NCBI RefSeq assembly: GCF_006064855.1 | Contig: NZ_CP040753.1 | Location: 1,426,001 to 1,490,000, forward strand | Length of the DNA: 64,000 bases | Reading direction: 5' to 3' | Source of the DNA: Sulfitobacter sp. BSw21498 | Lineage (GTDB): Bacteria; Pseudomonadota; Alphaproteobacteria; Rhodobacterales; Rhodobacteraceae | Part shown: positions 1-8,332 of the stretch, one piece after another | Position numbering within the stretch: the stretch's first letter is position 1 | Layout: every line of letters starts with the position of its first letter | Made by a program: the position numbers and the translations under genes | The notes under the pieces: generated by a model | What the model was told of the DNA's origin: nothing | The model's input: only the letters and a program-made list of their open reading frames with translations | The model's database searches: none

Positions 1-830
1 CCCAAGGCAAAGCCTTTGGCGATGTAGTTGCGCACGAAATAGATCACCAATGCGCCTGGCAAGATGGTCAGCACGCCTGCCGCGGCCAGCACACCCCAGT
101 CGATGCCGGCGGCCCCGACGGTGCGGGTCATGGTGGCGGCAATCGGCTTGGCATCCACGCTGGTCAACGTCCGGCTCAGCAGCAGCTCAACCCAGCTGAA
201 CATGAACAGGAAGAAGGCCGTGACCCCGATCCCCGACGCCACCAGCGGCGTGAAGATGCGGATGAAAAAGCGCGGGAAGCTGTAGCCGTCGATATAGGCC
301 GTCTCGTCGATCTCCTTCGGGACGCCGCGCATGAACCCTTCTAGGATCCACACCGCCAGCGGCACGTTGAACAGACAATGCGCCAGTGCCACCGCGATAT
401 GCGTGTCAAATAGCCCGACCGAGCTATAAAGCTGGAAGAACGGCAGCGCGAAAACCGCAGGTGGGGCCATCCGGTTAGTCAGCAACCAGAAGAACAGGTG
501 CTTGTCGCCCATGAAGGAATAGCGGCTGAAGGCATAGGCCGCCGGCAGCGCCACCGCGAGCGAGATCACCATGTTCATCACCACATAGGCCATCGAATTC
601 AGATAGCCCGTGTACCATGACGCGTCCGTCAGGATCGTCATATAGTTGTCGAACGTCAGATCGGCTGGCCACAGGGTAAAGCTGTTGAGGATCTCGGTGT
701 TGGTCTTGAGGCTCATGTTCAGCAGCCAGTAGATCGGCAGCAGCAAGAACAGCAGATACAACGCCATGACAATCGCATTACCCTTGATCTTGGGCAGGGA
801 ACGCGCGCGTTTTTGTGCAAGATCAGACAT
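1..830 (-). CDS. glpQ: Glycerol ABC transporter permease GlpQ (3' end cut by window)
   Basis: Inner-membrane permease of a MalG/UgpE-type sugar ABC transporter. With GlpP it should form the channel of the glycerol importer described in rhizobia (glpSTPQUV); the assignment rests on position after glpD-glpS-glpT-glpP. It starts MSDLAQKRARS, has about six hydrophobic segments, and shows a permease EAA-type loop around DETAYIDGYSFPRF. The reading frame is still open at base 1, ending VRNYIAKGFALG. Close relatives end RGF.xGRV, so only a few C-terminal residues should be missing. The start overlaps the glpP stop as TGATG. The periplasmic binding protein gene presumably lies beyond the window. Confidence 0.85.
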   Translation of the reverse strand, partial: MSDLAQKRARSLPKIKGNAIVMALYLLFLLLPIYWLLNMSLKTNTEILNSFTLWPADLTFDNYMTILTDASWYTGYLNSMAYVVMNMVISLAVALPAAYAFSRYSFMGDKHLFFWLLTNRMAPPAVFALPFFQLYSSVGLFDTHIAVALAHCLFNVPLAVWILEGFMRGVPKEIDETAYIDGYSFPRFFIRIFTPLVASGIGVTAFFLFMFSWVELLLSRTLTSVDAKPIAATMTRTVGAAGIDWGVLAAAGVLTILPGALVIYFVRNYIAKGFAL

Positions 831-1705
831 CAGTGGCCATCCCTTTTATCAAGGTTCGTCATCACGGTGTAAAACACATAGGAGATCAGCAGGATCACCA
901 GATAATACATGATCGAGAACGCCGCCGCAGGACCAAGGTCAAACTGCCCGAGGGCCATTTTAACCAGATCGATCGACAGGAAGGTGGTAGAGTTACCAGG
1001 CCCCCCGCCCGTCACGACGAACGGTTCGGTATAGATCATAAAGCTGTCCATAAAGCGCAGCAGGATTGCGATCATCAATACGCCCATCATCTTGGGCAGC
1101 TCAATGTAGCGGAAGACTTTCCAGCGGCTCGCCTGATCAATCTTGGCAGCTTGGTAATACGCATCGGGGATGGATTGCAGACCGGCATAGGCCAGCAGCG
1201 CCACCAGCGACGTCCAGTGCCAGACATCCATCACGATCACAGTGATCCAAGCGGCATAGAAGTCTTGGGTGTAGTTATAGTCGATCCCCAAGGCAGACAG
1301 GGTATAACCCAGCAGGCCGATATCGACGCGACCAAAAATCTGCCAGATCGTGCCAACCACATTCCACGGGATCAGCAGCGGCAGCGACATCAGAACCAGA
1401 CACAGCGACGCCCAGAACCCTTTTTTCGGCATATTCAGCGCCACGAAGATTCCCAGCGGGATTTCGATGGCCAGAATGATCACCGAAAATGAAATCTGAC
1501 GGCCCAAGGCGTTCCACATCCGTTCGCTCGCCAGCATTTGTTTGAACCACTCGAGTTTGTCGTCAAGCGGGTAGAAATCTCCGGCGAAAGCATCCTGCAC
1601 GGAATAGTTCACCACGGTCATCAGCGGGATCACCGCAGAGAAAGCCACCAGCAGCAACACGGGCAGCACAAGGAACCAGGCCTTTTGATTGACGGTCTTG
1701 TTCAT
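830..1705 (-). CDS. glpP: Glycerol ABC transporter permease GlpP
   Basis: Inner-membrane permease, 291 residues, of the MalF/UgpA class and partner of GlpQ. About six membrane segments are visible, the first at residues 10-32. The region VMDVWHWTSLVALLAY followed by the coupling-helix stretch AAKIDQASRWKVFRYIELP is typical of sugar ABC permeases. It lies 49 bp downstream of glpT and overlaps glpQ by one base, consistent with one operon. It is clearly paralogous to the permease at 6636-7511: both carry RFMDSFMIYTE and a WHWTSLV block. Glycerol as substrate is inferred from the operon, not from the permease itself. Confidence 0.87.
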   Translation of the reverse strand: MNKTVNQKAWFLVLPVLLLVAFSAVIPLMTVVNYSVQDAFAGDFYPLDDKLEWFKQMLASERMWNALGRQISFSVIILAIEIPLGIFVALNMPKKGFWASLCLVLMSLPLLIPWNVVGTIWQIFGRVDIGLLGYTLSALGIDYNYTQDFYAAWITVIVMDVWHWTSLVALLAYAGLQSIPDAYYQAAKIDQASRWKVFRYIELPKMMGVLMIAILLRFMDSFMIYTEPFVVTGGGPGNSTTFLSIDLVKMALGQFDLGPAAAFSIMYYLVILLISYVFYTVMTNLDKRDGH

Positions 1706-1754
1706 GACGCGGTCCTTTCAGCGAGGGTCAGCGGGAAAGCGGCGGATACGGTCA

Positions 1755-2834
1755 TCATGCCCCCTGCGGCGCAACGCGCCAGCTGTTGGCATAGACATTC
1801 ACCCCGGCAGGGTCGAAAATAATGCGGTTCATATCCGGCGTAATCTCGGCACCTTCTTCGGCGATTACGTTGATTTCAGTGCCGTTAAAGTCAGCGCGCA
1901 CGATCTTGTGGCGGCCTACGTCCTCGATCCGTTTGACTGTGACAGGTAGACCCGCCTCGCCCGTGGCAAGGCGGGTGAATTCAGGACGCACGCCCAGTTC
2001 GACCTTACCGTCCAGCGGCGCAAAGCCGTGACCCAAGGCGATCTCGTGGCCGCCGATAACGGCCTTGTCGCCGGTCACGGTCGCGTCCAACACGTTCATA
2101 CCGGGCGAGCCGATGAAATAGCCCACGAAGGTATGCTGCGGTGTCTCGAACAGCTCTTGCGGGGTGCCCATCTGGACCACGCGGCCATCATACATGACGA
2201 CAACTTTGTCAGCAAAGGTCAGCGCCTCTGTCTGGTCGTGGGTCACGTAAATCATCGTGTGACCAAATTCATGGTGCAGTGATTTCAGCTGTGTGCGCAG
2301 TTCCCACTTCATATGGGGGTCGATCACGGTCAGCGGTTCGTCAAACAGCAGCGCGTTCACGTCTTCGCGCACCATCCCCCGCCCGAGCGAGATTTTCTGT
2401 TTGGCATCCGCCGTCAGCCCGCGCGCCTTGCGGTTGAGCATGTCTTCCATGCCGATCATGCCCGCGATCTGCTGCACGCGTTCGGCAACATAGGCCGCAT
2501 CCGCACCACGGTTGCGCAGCGGGAACGCCAGATTGTCGCGCACAGTCATCGTGTCATAGACCACCGGAAACTGGAAAACCTGGGCGATGTTGCGCTTGGT
2601 CGTGGGATCGTTGGTCACATCACGGTCGTTGAACAGAATGCGCCCCTGACTGGGGTGCAGCAGGCCCGAGATGATGTTCAGCAACGTGGATTTCCCGCAC
2701 CCCGACGCGCCCAAAAGCGCATAGGCCTCGCCGTCGACCCAGTCGTGGTTCAGTTCTTTCAGCGCGAAATCATCTTCGCTGGTGGGATTGGGCAAATAGG
2801 AATGCGCCAGGTTATCAAGGGTGATTTTTGCCAT
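1755..2834 (-). CDS. glpT: Glycerol ABC transporter ATPase GlpT (degenerate signature motif)
   Basis: Cytoplasmic MalK-like ATPase of 359 residues: N-terminal nucleotide-binding domain and C-terminal TOBE-like regulatory part. Walker A is GASGCGKST, the Q-loop is VFQF, Walker B is ALLFDEP, and the H-loop has an intact histidine in YVTHDQTEA. The ABC signature is abnormal: where MalK has LSGGQ this protein reads LTADA. Its partner GlpS has a normal signature but a broken H-loop, so the pair should form one competent and one degenerate ATP site. It lies 15 bp after glpS. Annotation as the glycerol transporter ATPase is from operon context. Confidence 0.87.
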   Translation of the reverse strand: MAKITLDNLAHSYLPNPTSEDDFALKELNHDWVDGEAYALLGASGCGKSTLLNIISGLLHPSQGRILFNDRDVTNDPTTKRNIAQVFQFPVVYDTMTVRDNLAFPLRNRGADAAYVAERVQQIAGMIGMEDMLNRKARGLTADAKQKISLGRGMVREDVNALLFDEPLTVIDPHMKWELRTQLKSLHHEFGHTMIYVTHDQTEALTFADKVVVMYDGRVVQMGTPQELFETPQHTFVGYFIGSPGMNVLDATVTGDKAVIGGHEIALGHGFAPLDGKVELGVRPEFTRLATGEAGLPVTVKRIEDVGRHKIVRADFNGTEINVIAEEGAEITPDMNRIIFDPAGVNVYANSWRVAPQGA

Positions 2835-2849
2835 TGGTCCGGTCCTCCC

Positions 2850-3938
2850 TTAGGCCGCTGCCGCATAGGATGCGGGGGCCACGGATGTGCCGTCTTCGGC
2901 AAAGATATAAACATGTTTCGGGTCAAGATAGACGTTCAGCGGTGCCCCGATCTTGAGGTCTTTGACCCCGTGCACCAGACCGACCCAGTTTTCGCCGTGG
3001 TGATCAAGGTGGATAAACGTCTCGGATCCCGTGATCTCGGTCACGTTCAGCTTGCCCGCAAATTCCAGCGCGTCGGCGGACTGCTTGGACAGCTCTAGGT
3101 GGTTGGGCCGGAAGCCCGCGACATAGCTGCCATCGCCCACAGTCTTGAAGCTGCCGAATACCGCGACTTTCTTGCCGTCGCCAAAGGTCAGGATGTCGCC
3201 TGCTTTGGTGATGTTCAAAAAGTTCATCGGCGGATCAGAGAAGACACGCGCCGTGGTGGCATCAACGGGCTGGCGGTACACCACAGGGGTCAAGCCAAAC
3301 TGTGTGATGCGCCCTTCCCAAAGGGTTGCCGTGTTCCCGCCCAGCAAAAGTGCCTCTTCGGGTTCGGTTGTCGCATAGACAAAGATCGACCCTGCCTCTT
3401 CAAAGATCTTGGGGATCTCGGCACGCAGCTCTTCGCGCAGTTTATAGTCGAGGTTCGCCAGCGGTTCGTCCAGCAGCACCAGCCCTGCGTCCTTGACCAA
3501 CGCCCGCGCCAAGGCACAGCGTTGTTGCTGGCCGCCCGATAGCTCAAGCGGCTTGCGGTCCAGCATGGGCGTCAGTTGCATCAGATCAGCAGCCTTGCGC
3601 ACGGCACTGTCGATCTCGTTCTTGGACTTGCCCAACAACCGCATCGGGCTGGCGATATTGTTGTAAACGGTCATCGATGGGTAGTTGATGAACTGCTGAT
3701 ACACCATGGCAACCCCGCGGTCTTGCACGCGCATGCCGGTCACATCCTGACCGTTCCAGATCACTTTGCCGGTGTTGGGCACATCCAGCCCCGCCATCAA
3801 CCGCATCAGGGATGTCTTACCCGCAGATGTCGGCCCCAGCAGCACATTCATCGTGCCTGACTGCAGCTCAAGATCTGTCGGATGGATATGCGTCTGGCCA
3901 TTTACGACCTTGGACACGCCTTCCAAAACTAGCGACAT
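2850..3938 (-). CDS. glpS: Glycerol ABC transporter ATPase GlpS (degenerate H-loop)
   Basis: MalK-like ATPase of 362 residues, partner of GlpT. Walker A is GPTSAGKTS, the Q-loop is VYQQF, the signature LSGGQQQR is intact and Walker B is LVLLDEP. The H-loop is altered: MalK has VTHDQVEA, this protein has ATTEPEEA, so the switch histidine is a threonine. The C-terminal third is a regulatory TOBE-type domain. It starts 13 bp downstream of glpD, so glycerol-3-phosphate oxidation and glycerol uptake appear co-transcribed. Confidence 0.87.
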   Translation of the reverse strand: MSLVLEGVSKVVNGQTHIHPTDLELQSGTMNVLLGPTSAGKTSLMRLMAGLDVPNTGKVIWNGQDVTGMRVQDRGVAMVYQQFINYPSMTVYNNIASPMRLLGKSKNEIDSAVRKAADLMQLTPMLDRKPLELSGGQQQRCALARALVKDAGLVLLDEPLANLDYKLREELRAEIPKIFEEAGSIFVYATTEPEEALLLGGNTATLWEGRITQFGLTPVVYRQPVDATTARVFSDPPMNFLNITKAGDILTFGDGKKVAVFGSFKTVGDGSYVAGFRPNHLELSKQSADALEFAGKLNVTEITGSETFIHLDHHGENWVGLVHGVKDLKIGAPLNVYLDPKHVYIFAEDGTSVAPASYAAAA

Positions 3939-3951
3939 GTTCCTCTCCCCT

Positions 3952-5565
3952 TCACGCGCCGGTGGCGGCGGTAGTGTTTCCTGTGGGCAAGGCGGTGTTT
4001 TTCACCATCCATGCCTCTAATTCGTTCAATTCATCCCCGCCAAGCCGCAGGCCCAGCTTGGATCTGCGCCAGATGATGTCATCTGCGGTGCAGGCAAATT
4101 CCTTGTCGATCAGCCACTTGGCTTCACGCTCGGTCAGGGTTGCGCCAAAGTCGCGACCCAGATCAGCTGCATTCTGCGCGTCGCCTAAAACATCGAACGC
4201 CTCGCGGCCATATGCCTTGACCAGACGGTCCGCCCATCGGGGCGTTAGAAAGCCATAGCGGTCCTGCAACTCTTGTTTCAACGCCGCCACGCCGTCTACC
4301 GGAAAATCGCCGCCGGGCAAGGCGACACCCGCCGTCCATGGCTTTGCATCATTGGCGAAATAAGGCTGGATTTTTTCCAGCGCGCTTTCAGCCAAGCGAC
4401 GGTAGGTGGTGATCTTGCCGCCAAAGACGTTCAGGATCGGCGCACCAGCAGAGTCGTCGACCTTAAGCACATAATCCCGGGTCGCCGCCGTGGCAGAGCT
4501 CGCCCCATCGTTATAAAGCGGGCGCACGCCGGAATAGGTCCAGACGATGTCATCCGTGGTGATCTGCTTTTTCAGATACTTCGACGCGAACCGGACAAGA
4601 TAGTCCTGCTCTTCAGGCGTGCAGACCGGCTTTTCGGACACATCCTCGTGGTCGGCATCCGTGGTCCCGATCAGGGTGAAATCCGTCTCGTAGGGAATGG
4701 TAAAGATAATGCGGCCATCTTCGCCTTGGAAGAAATAGCATTTGTCGTGGTCATAAAGCTTGGGCGTCACGATGTGACTGCCCCGCACCAGACGCACCCC
4801 TTCCGACGAATTGATGCGCACCGTGTTGCGGATCACGTTTTCGACCCACGGACCGCCAGCATTCACCAGCATCTTGGCCCGCACAACACGTTGCGTGCCG
4901 CCGTCCTTTGGTTCCAGCGTGACCTGCCACATGCCATCGACCTGCTCGGCAGAGACAACCTTGGTGCGGGTATTGATCCGTGCGCCGCGGGCTTGGGCAT
5001 CACGGGCATTCAACACCACCAGACGGCTGTCTTCGATCCAGCAGTCGGAATATTCATAGGCTTTTTCGAATTGGTCGTGCAGCGGTGCGCCCTCGGGCGT
5101 GTTTGTCAGATCAACTGCGGTCGTCCCCTTGAGGATCTGCCGCCCGCCTAGATTGTCATACATGAACAGACCCAAGCGGATCAGCCACGCAGGGCGACGC
5201 CCCTTCATCCACGGCATAAAGACATTCAGCAGCTTGGACGTGGGCGTGTCGCCCTCGAAGCGCATATCTTTATGATAAGGCAGCACGAACCGCATCGGCC
5301 ATGAGATATGCGGCATCGCTTTCAACAGGGTTTCGCGTTCGATCAACGCCTCACGCACAAGGCGGACCTCCCAGTATTCCAGATAGCGCAGCCCGCCGTG
5401 AAACAGCTTGGTCGAAGCAGAGGATGTCGCAGAAGCCAGATCGTTCATCTCGGCCAGCTCAACGCTAAACCCACGGCCCACAGCATCGCGCGCAATGCCG
5501 CATCCATTGATGCCCCCGCCAATCACGAAAAGATCGACGCTGTGTTCTGTATCAAGCTGGCTCAA
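3952..5565 (-). CDS. glpD: Aerobic glycerol-3-phosphate dehydrogenase
   Basis: Membrane-associated FAD enzyme, 537 residues, that oxidises sn-glycerol-3-phosphate to dihydroxyacetone phosphate and passes electrons to the quinone pool. The N-terminus has the FAD dinucleotide fold (DLFVIGGGINGCGIARDA, residues 11-28). The DAO domain includes STKLFHGGLRYLEYWEV and the substrate/FAD stretch VRPLYNDG; a C-terminal DAO_C-like helical domain follows. Length is usual for bacterial GlpD. It is the first gene of the leftward glp operon and is divergent from glpR, with repeated TTCGTTT motifs between them. Confidence 0.95.
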   Translation of the reverse strand: MSQLDTEHSVDLFVIGGGINGCGIARDAVGRGFSVELAEMNDLASATSSASTKLFHGGLRYLEYWEVRLVREALIERETLLKAMPHISWPMRFVLPYHKDMRFEGDTPTSKLLNVFMPWMKGRRPAWLIRLGLFMYDNLGGRQILKGTTAVDLTNTPEGAPLHDQFEKAYEYSDCWIEDSRLVVLNARDAQARGARINTRTKVVSAEQVDGMWQVTLEPKDGGTQRVVRAKMLVNAGGPWVENVIRNTVRINSSEGVRLVRGSHIVTPKLYDHDKCYFFQGEDGRIIFTIPYETDFTLIGTTDADHEDVSEKPVCTPEEQDYLVRFASKYLKKQITTDDIVWTYSGVRPLYNDGASSATAATRDYVLKVDDSAGAPILNVFGGKITTYRRLAESALEKIQPYFANDAKPWTAGVALPGGDFPVDGVAALKQELQDRYGFLTPRWADRLVKAYGREAFDVLGDAQNAADLGRDFGATLTEREAKWLIDKEFACTADDIIWRRSKLGLRLGGDELNELEAWMVKNTALPTGNTTAATGA

Positions 5566-5639
5566 TGAAGCCTCCCCGCATCATTATCGCGTCTCGCAGA
5601 CAGGTTTGCGGGACGTCGTGACAAAAGACACCAAGCCCC

Positions 5640-5677
5640 TTCGTTTTTCAAGATCGAACGTTCGTTTCTTTTCGTTT
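5640..5677. promoter_or_regulatory. Candidate GlpR operator repeats upstream of glpD
   Basis: In the glpD-glpR intergenic region the heptamer TTCGTTT occurs three times in direct orientation (5640-5646, 5661-5667, 5671-5677), and the palindrome CGAACGTTCG overlaps the second copy. DeoR-family regulators commonly bind repeated TTCG-containing sites, so this is the natural operator for the adjacent regulator. Function is inferred. Confidence 0.5.
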
Positions 5678-5852
5678 TCACCTAGAGCCTTGATTTCAGG
5701 CGTCTTAATCTGCCCATAGACGCGCATTTCCGCGCACTTTGAACGATATACCACGATTCGCGGCCTTGACGTGCTTCGCTTAACGTAGATTGTACGGTTT
5801 GGACGGGCGTGCAGAAAAGAACAGCATCCACGGCCCAAGACCGGGGGGATAT

Positions 5853-6608
5853 ATGTCAAATTTCAGACAGCGCGAGATTCTAGAGCTGGCACGCAAAGAC
5901 GGAAAAGTCACCGTCGACGGGCTGGCAGAGGCGTATAATGTCACCGTCCAGACCATCCGCCGCGATCTGTCGGAGCTCGCCGAAAGCGGCAAGCTGGAAC
6001 GGGTGCATGGCGGCGCGGTGATTCCGTCGGGGGTGGTGAACATCGTTTATGACGAACGCCGCCGCCTGAACGAAGAAGGCAAACGCGCCATCGCCGAACA
6101 ATGTGCGCAGGCAATCCCGCACGGGGCATCGGTGTTTATGAACATCGGCACCAGCACCGAAGCGGTCGCGCAAGAAATGCTGCACCACGAAAATCTGCTG
6201 GTGGTGACCAACAATCTCAACATCGCCAATATCCTCGCCGCCAACCAAAGCTGCGAGATCATCCTGACCGGCGGCGTGTTGCGCCGTGCAGACGGCGGCA
6301 TGGTGGGCGGGCTGACCGCCGAGATGGTCAAACAGTTCAAGTTCGATTTTTCGGTTCTGGGCTGCTCTGCCATTGATGCGGACGGGGATTTGCTGGATTT
6401 CGATGGGCAAGAGGTGCTTGTCAGCCGTTCTGCCATCGGGCGGTCGCGCACGGTGATGGTCGTAGCCGATCACCTGAAGTTCCAGCGCAAGGCCCCGCTG
6501 ACCATCTGTTCGTTGCGTGATGTGAACACGCTCTTTACCGATCACCGGCTGCCCGAAGCCTTAACGGCCGAATGTGTCGGCTGGGGCACCTCTGTTGTCA
6601 CGGTCTGA
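5853..6608 (+). CDS. glpR: DeoR/GlpR-family transcriptional repressor
   Basis: Cytoplasmic regulator of 251 residues. An N-terminal winged helix-turn-helix (MSNFRQREILELARKDGK, then VTVQTIRRDLSELAESG) is the classic DeoR signature, and a C-terminal DeoRC sensor domain follows (NIGTSTEAVA, LTGGVLR, FDFSVLGCSAID). DeoRC domains sense phosphosugars, here probably glycerol-3-phosphate. I chose the ATG at 5853 because it begins exactly at the conserved HTH and follows a purine-rich GGGGGG; the frame is open 63 bases further upstream but that extension is not family-like. It is divergent from glpD and followed after 27 bp by two permease genes. Confidence 0.9.
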   Translation: MSNFRQREILELARKDGKVTVDGLAEAYNVTVQTIRRDLSELAESGKLERVHGGAVIPSGVVNIVYDERRRLNEEGKRAIAEQCAQAIPHGASVFMNIGTSTEAVAQEMLHHENLLVVTNNLNIANILAANQSCEIILTGGVLRRADGGMVGGLTAEMVKQFKFDFSVLGCSAIDADGDLLDFDGQEVLVSRSAIGRSRTVMVVADHLKFQRKAPLTICSLRDVNTLFTDHRLPEALTAECVGWGTSVVTV

Positions 6609-6635
6609 CCTTGGCCTAGCGATGAGAACCAGCCC

Positions 6636-7511
6636 ATGAAACAGTTCGACCAGACCGGCTGGTTCTTTGTGGCCCCCGCCTGCATCCTTCTGGGCGTTGT
6701 CGGACTGATCCCGCTAGTCACCATCATCAACTATTCCTTCTTCGAGATTTTCACCCTGCAATCGCGGTTCTGGATCGGCACCGAGTGGTTCCGCGATCTG
6801 ATCACCGCACCGCGCTTTTGGGCCAGCTTTGGCCGAAGCGCGTTGTTTTCGACCTTTGTGCTGTGCATTCAGATTCCGCTGGGGATCGCGCTGGCGCTTT
6901 GCATCCCGCGCGGGCGGTTCTGGGCGGGGGCGGCATTGGCAATGCTATCGCTGCCCCTTCTCGTACCGTGGAACATGATCCCTGCCCTATGGCTCAGCTT
7001 GATGAACGGCGACACAGGGATTTTGGGGCAGTGGCTTGCGGGACACGGCTGGCCTGCCGCGTGGAAAGACAGCGCCGTGCTGACGTGGGTGGTGATCCTT
7101 GCGATGGACACATGGCATTGGACCAGCCTCGTGATCATCCTTGCCTATTCCGCGCTGACCACCATCCCCGACCCGCTGTATCAGGCCGCGGCCATCGACG
7201 GCGCGCGCGCCTGGCAGGTGTTTCGCCATATCCAATTGCCGCGTTTGCAGCACGTATTGCTCATGGCGGTGCTGTTGCGGTTTATGGACAGTTTCATGAT
7301 CTACACCGAGGCCTTCCCGATCAACGCGGGCGGCCCTGCCGGCGCAAGCCTATTTCTGGCCGTCGATCTGGGCGAGGAGATCAAGGCCTTCAACTACGGC
7401 CCCTCGGCCGCGCGATCTGTTCTGTATTTCCTGATCGTGCTTTGTGTGGCGTGGGTGTTCACCAAGGTTCAGGCCAACCTTGATGACCCAAAGCCCGAGG
7501 TGCCGCGATGA
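6636..7511 (+). CDS. Sugar ABC permease, MalF/UgpA type (second GlpP-like copy)
   Basis: Inner-membrane permease of 291 residues with about six hydrophobic segments (the first at residues 8-30) and a coupling loop AAAIDGARAWQVFRHIQLP. It shares long identical blocks with glpP at 830-1705 (WHWTSLV, LLRFMDSFMIYTE), so the two are paralogues. The gene follows glpR by 27 bp and overlaps the next permease by 4 bp. No ATPase or binding protein accompanies this pair; it may use GlpS/GlpT or distant partners. Substrate is unknown but plausibly glycerol or a related polyol. Confidence 0.82.
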   Translation: MKQFDQTGWFFVAPACILLGVVGLIPLVTIINYSFFEIFTLQSRFWIGTEWFRDLITAPRFWASFGRSALFSTFVLCIQIPLGIALALCIPRGRFWAGAALAMLSLPLLVPWNMIPALWLSLMNGDTGILGQWLAGHGWPAAWKDSAVLTWVVILAMDTWHWTSLVIILAYSALTTIPDPLYQAAAIDGARAWQVFRHIQLPRLQHVLLMAVLLRFMDSFMIYTEAFPINAGGPAGASLFLAVDLGEEIKAFNYGPSAARSVLYFLIVLCVAWVFTKVQANLDDPKPEVPR

Positions 7512-8314
7512 TACCGCGTCGGGCATGGCCAGTGATCAAGCTTGCGCTGCTGGGGGCGTTTATCCTCTTTACCATCCTGCCGCTGGTGCAAATGACCGTG
7601 CTTAGCTTTACCGCGACGCTGGCGCAGGACGGTCTGACATTGGGCGAGACGACGCTGCGCAACTATCGCGCGATCTGGGCCGATCCGAGCCTGCGCGCGG
7701 CCTTTGGCAATTCTGTCGCCTATGTGCTGATCAATATCACCATCACCATCCCCGTCGCCCTGCCCGCCGCCTATGCCTTTGCGCGGCTGTCGTTTCTGGG
7801 GGACAAACACCTGTTCTTCAGCTTCATCGCCTTTCGTATCACGCCGCCGGTGGTGCTGACACTGCCGATTTTCCAGCTGTTTTCCGTGCTTGGTATCGTC
7901 AATTCGGTCACCGGCATCGCGCTGGCGCATTGTCTGTTCAACCTGCCGGTGTCGATCTGGATCTTGCAGGGCTTTATCGCCGCCGTGCCGCGAGAGATGG
8001 ACGAGACGGCGTTTCTCGACGGCTATTCGCGGCCCCGCTACATCTGGAAAATCCTGCTGCCGCAGATCGCGCCGGGCATCGCGGTCACGGCGTTCTTCTG
8101 CTTTATGTTCTCTTGGGTCGAGGTCGTTTTTGCCCGCATCCTGACCACCACGAATGGCAAACCAATCTCTATGGCGCTCAGCGCGATGTTCGGGTTTCAC
8201 ACGGATATCGGGATGGTCATGGCGTTCACGCTGACCTCGATGCTGCCGGGGGCGTTGCTGCTTTTTGCCATGCGCAACCACCTGTCGCGCGGGTTCAAGG
8301 TCGGGCGGGTGTGA
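7508..8314 (+). CDS. Sugar ABC permease, MalG/UgpE type (second GlpQ-like copy)
   Basis: Inner-membrane permease of 268 residues, partner of the preceding gene, which it overlaps by ATGA. It resembles the window-edge GlpQ: both have a SFLGDKHLFF/YSFMGDKHLFFW block, the loop DETAFLDGYSRPRY versus DETAYIDGYSFPRF, and similar C-termini. The copy ends RGFKVGRV. The transcription unit glpR-permease-permease ends here, 18 bp before the convergent sitD stop. Membership in the transporter fold is firm; substrate and ATPase partner are open. Confidence 0.82.
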   Translation: MIPRRAWPVIKLALLGAFILFTILPLVQMTVLSFTATLAQDGLTLGETTLRNYRAIWADPSLRAAFGNSVAYVLINITITIPVALPAAYAFARLSFLGDKHLFFSFIAFRITPPVVLTLPIFQLFSVLGIVNSVTGIALAHCLFNLPVSIWILQGFIAAVPREMDETAFLDGYSRPRYIWKILLPQIAPGIAVTAFFCFMFSWVEVVFARILTTTNGKPISMALSAMFGFHTDIGMVMAFTLTSMLPGALLLFAMRNHLSRGFKVGRV

Positions 8315-8332
8315 CCCGCCCCACCCTTAAGA

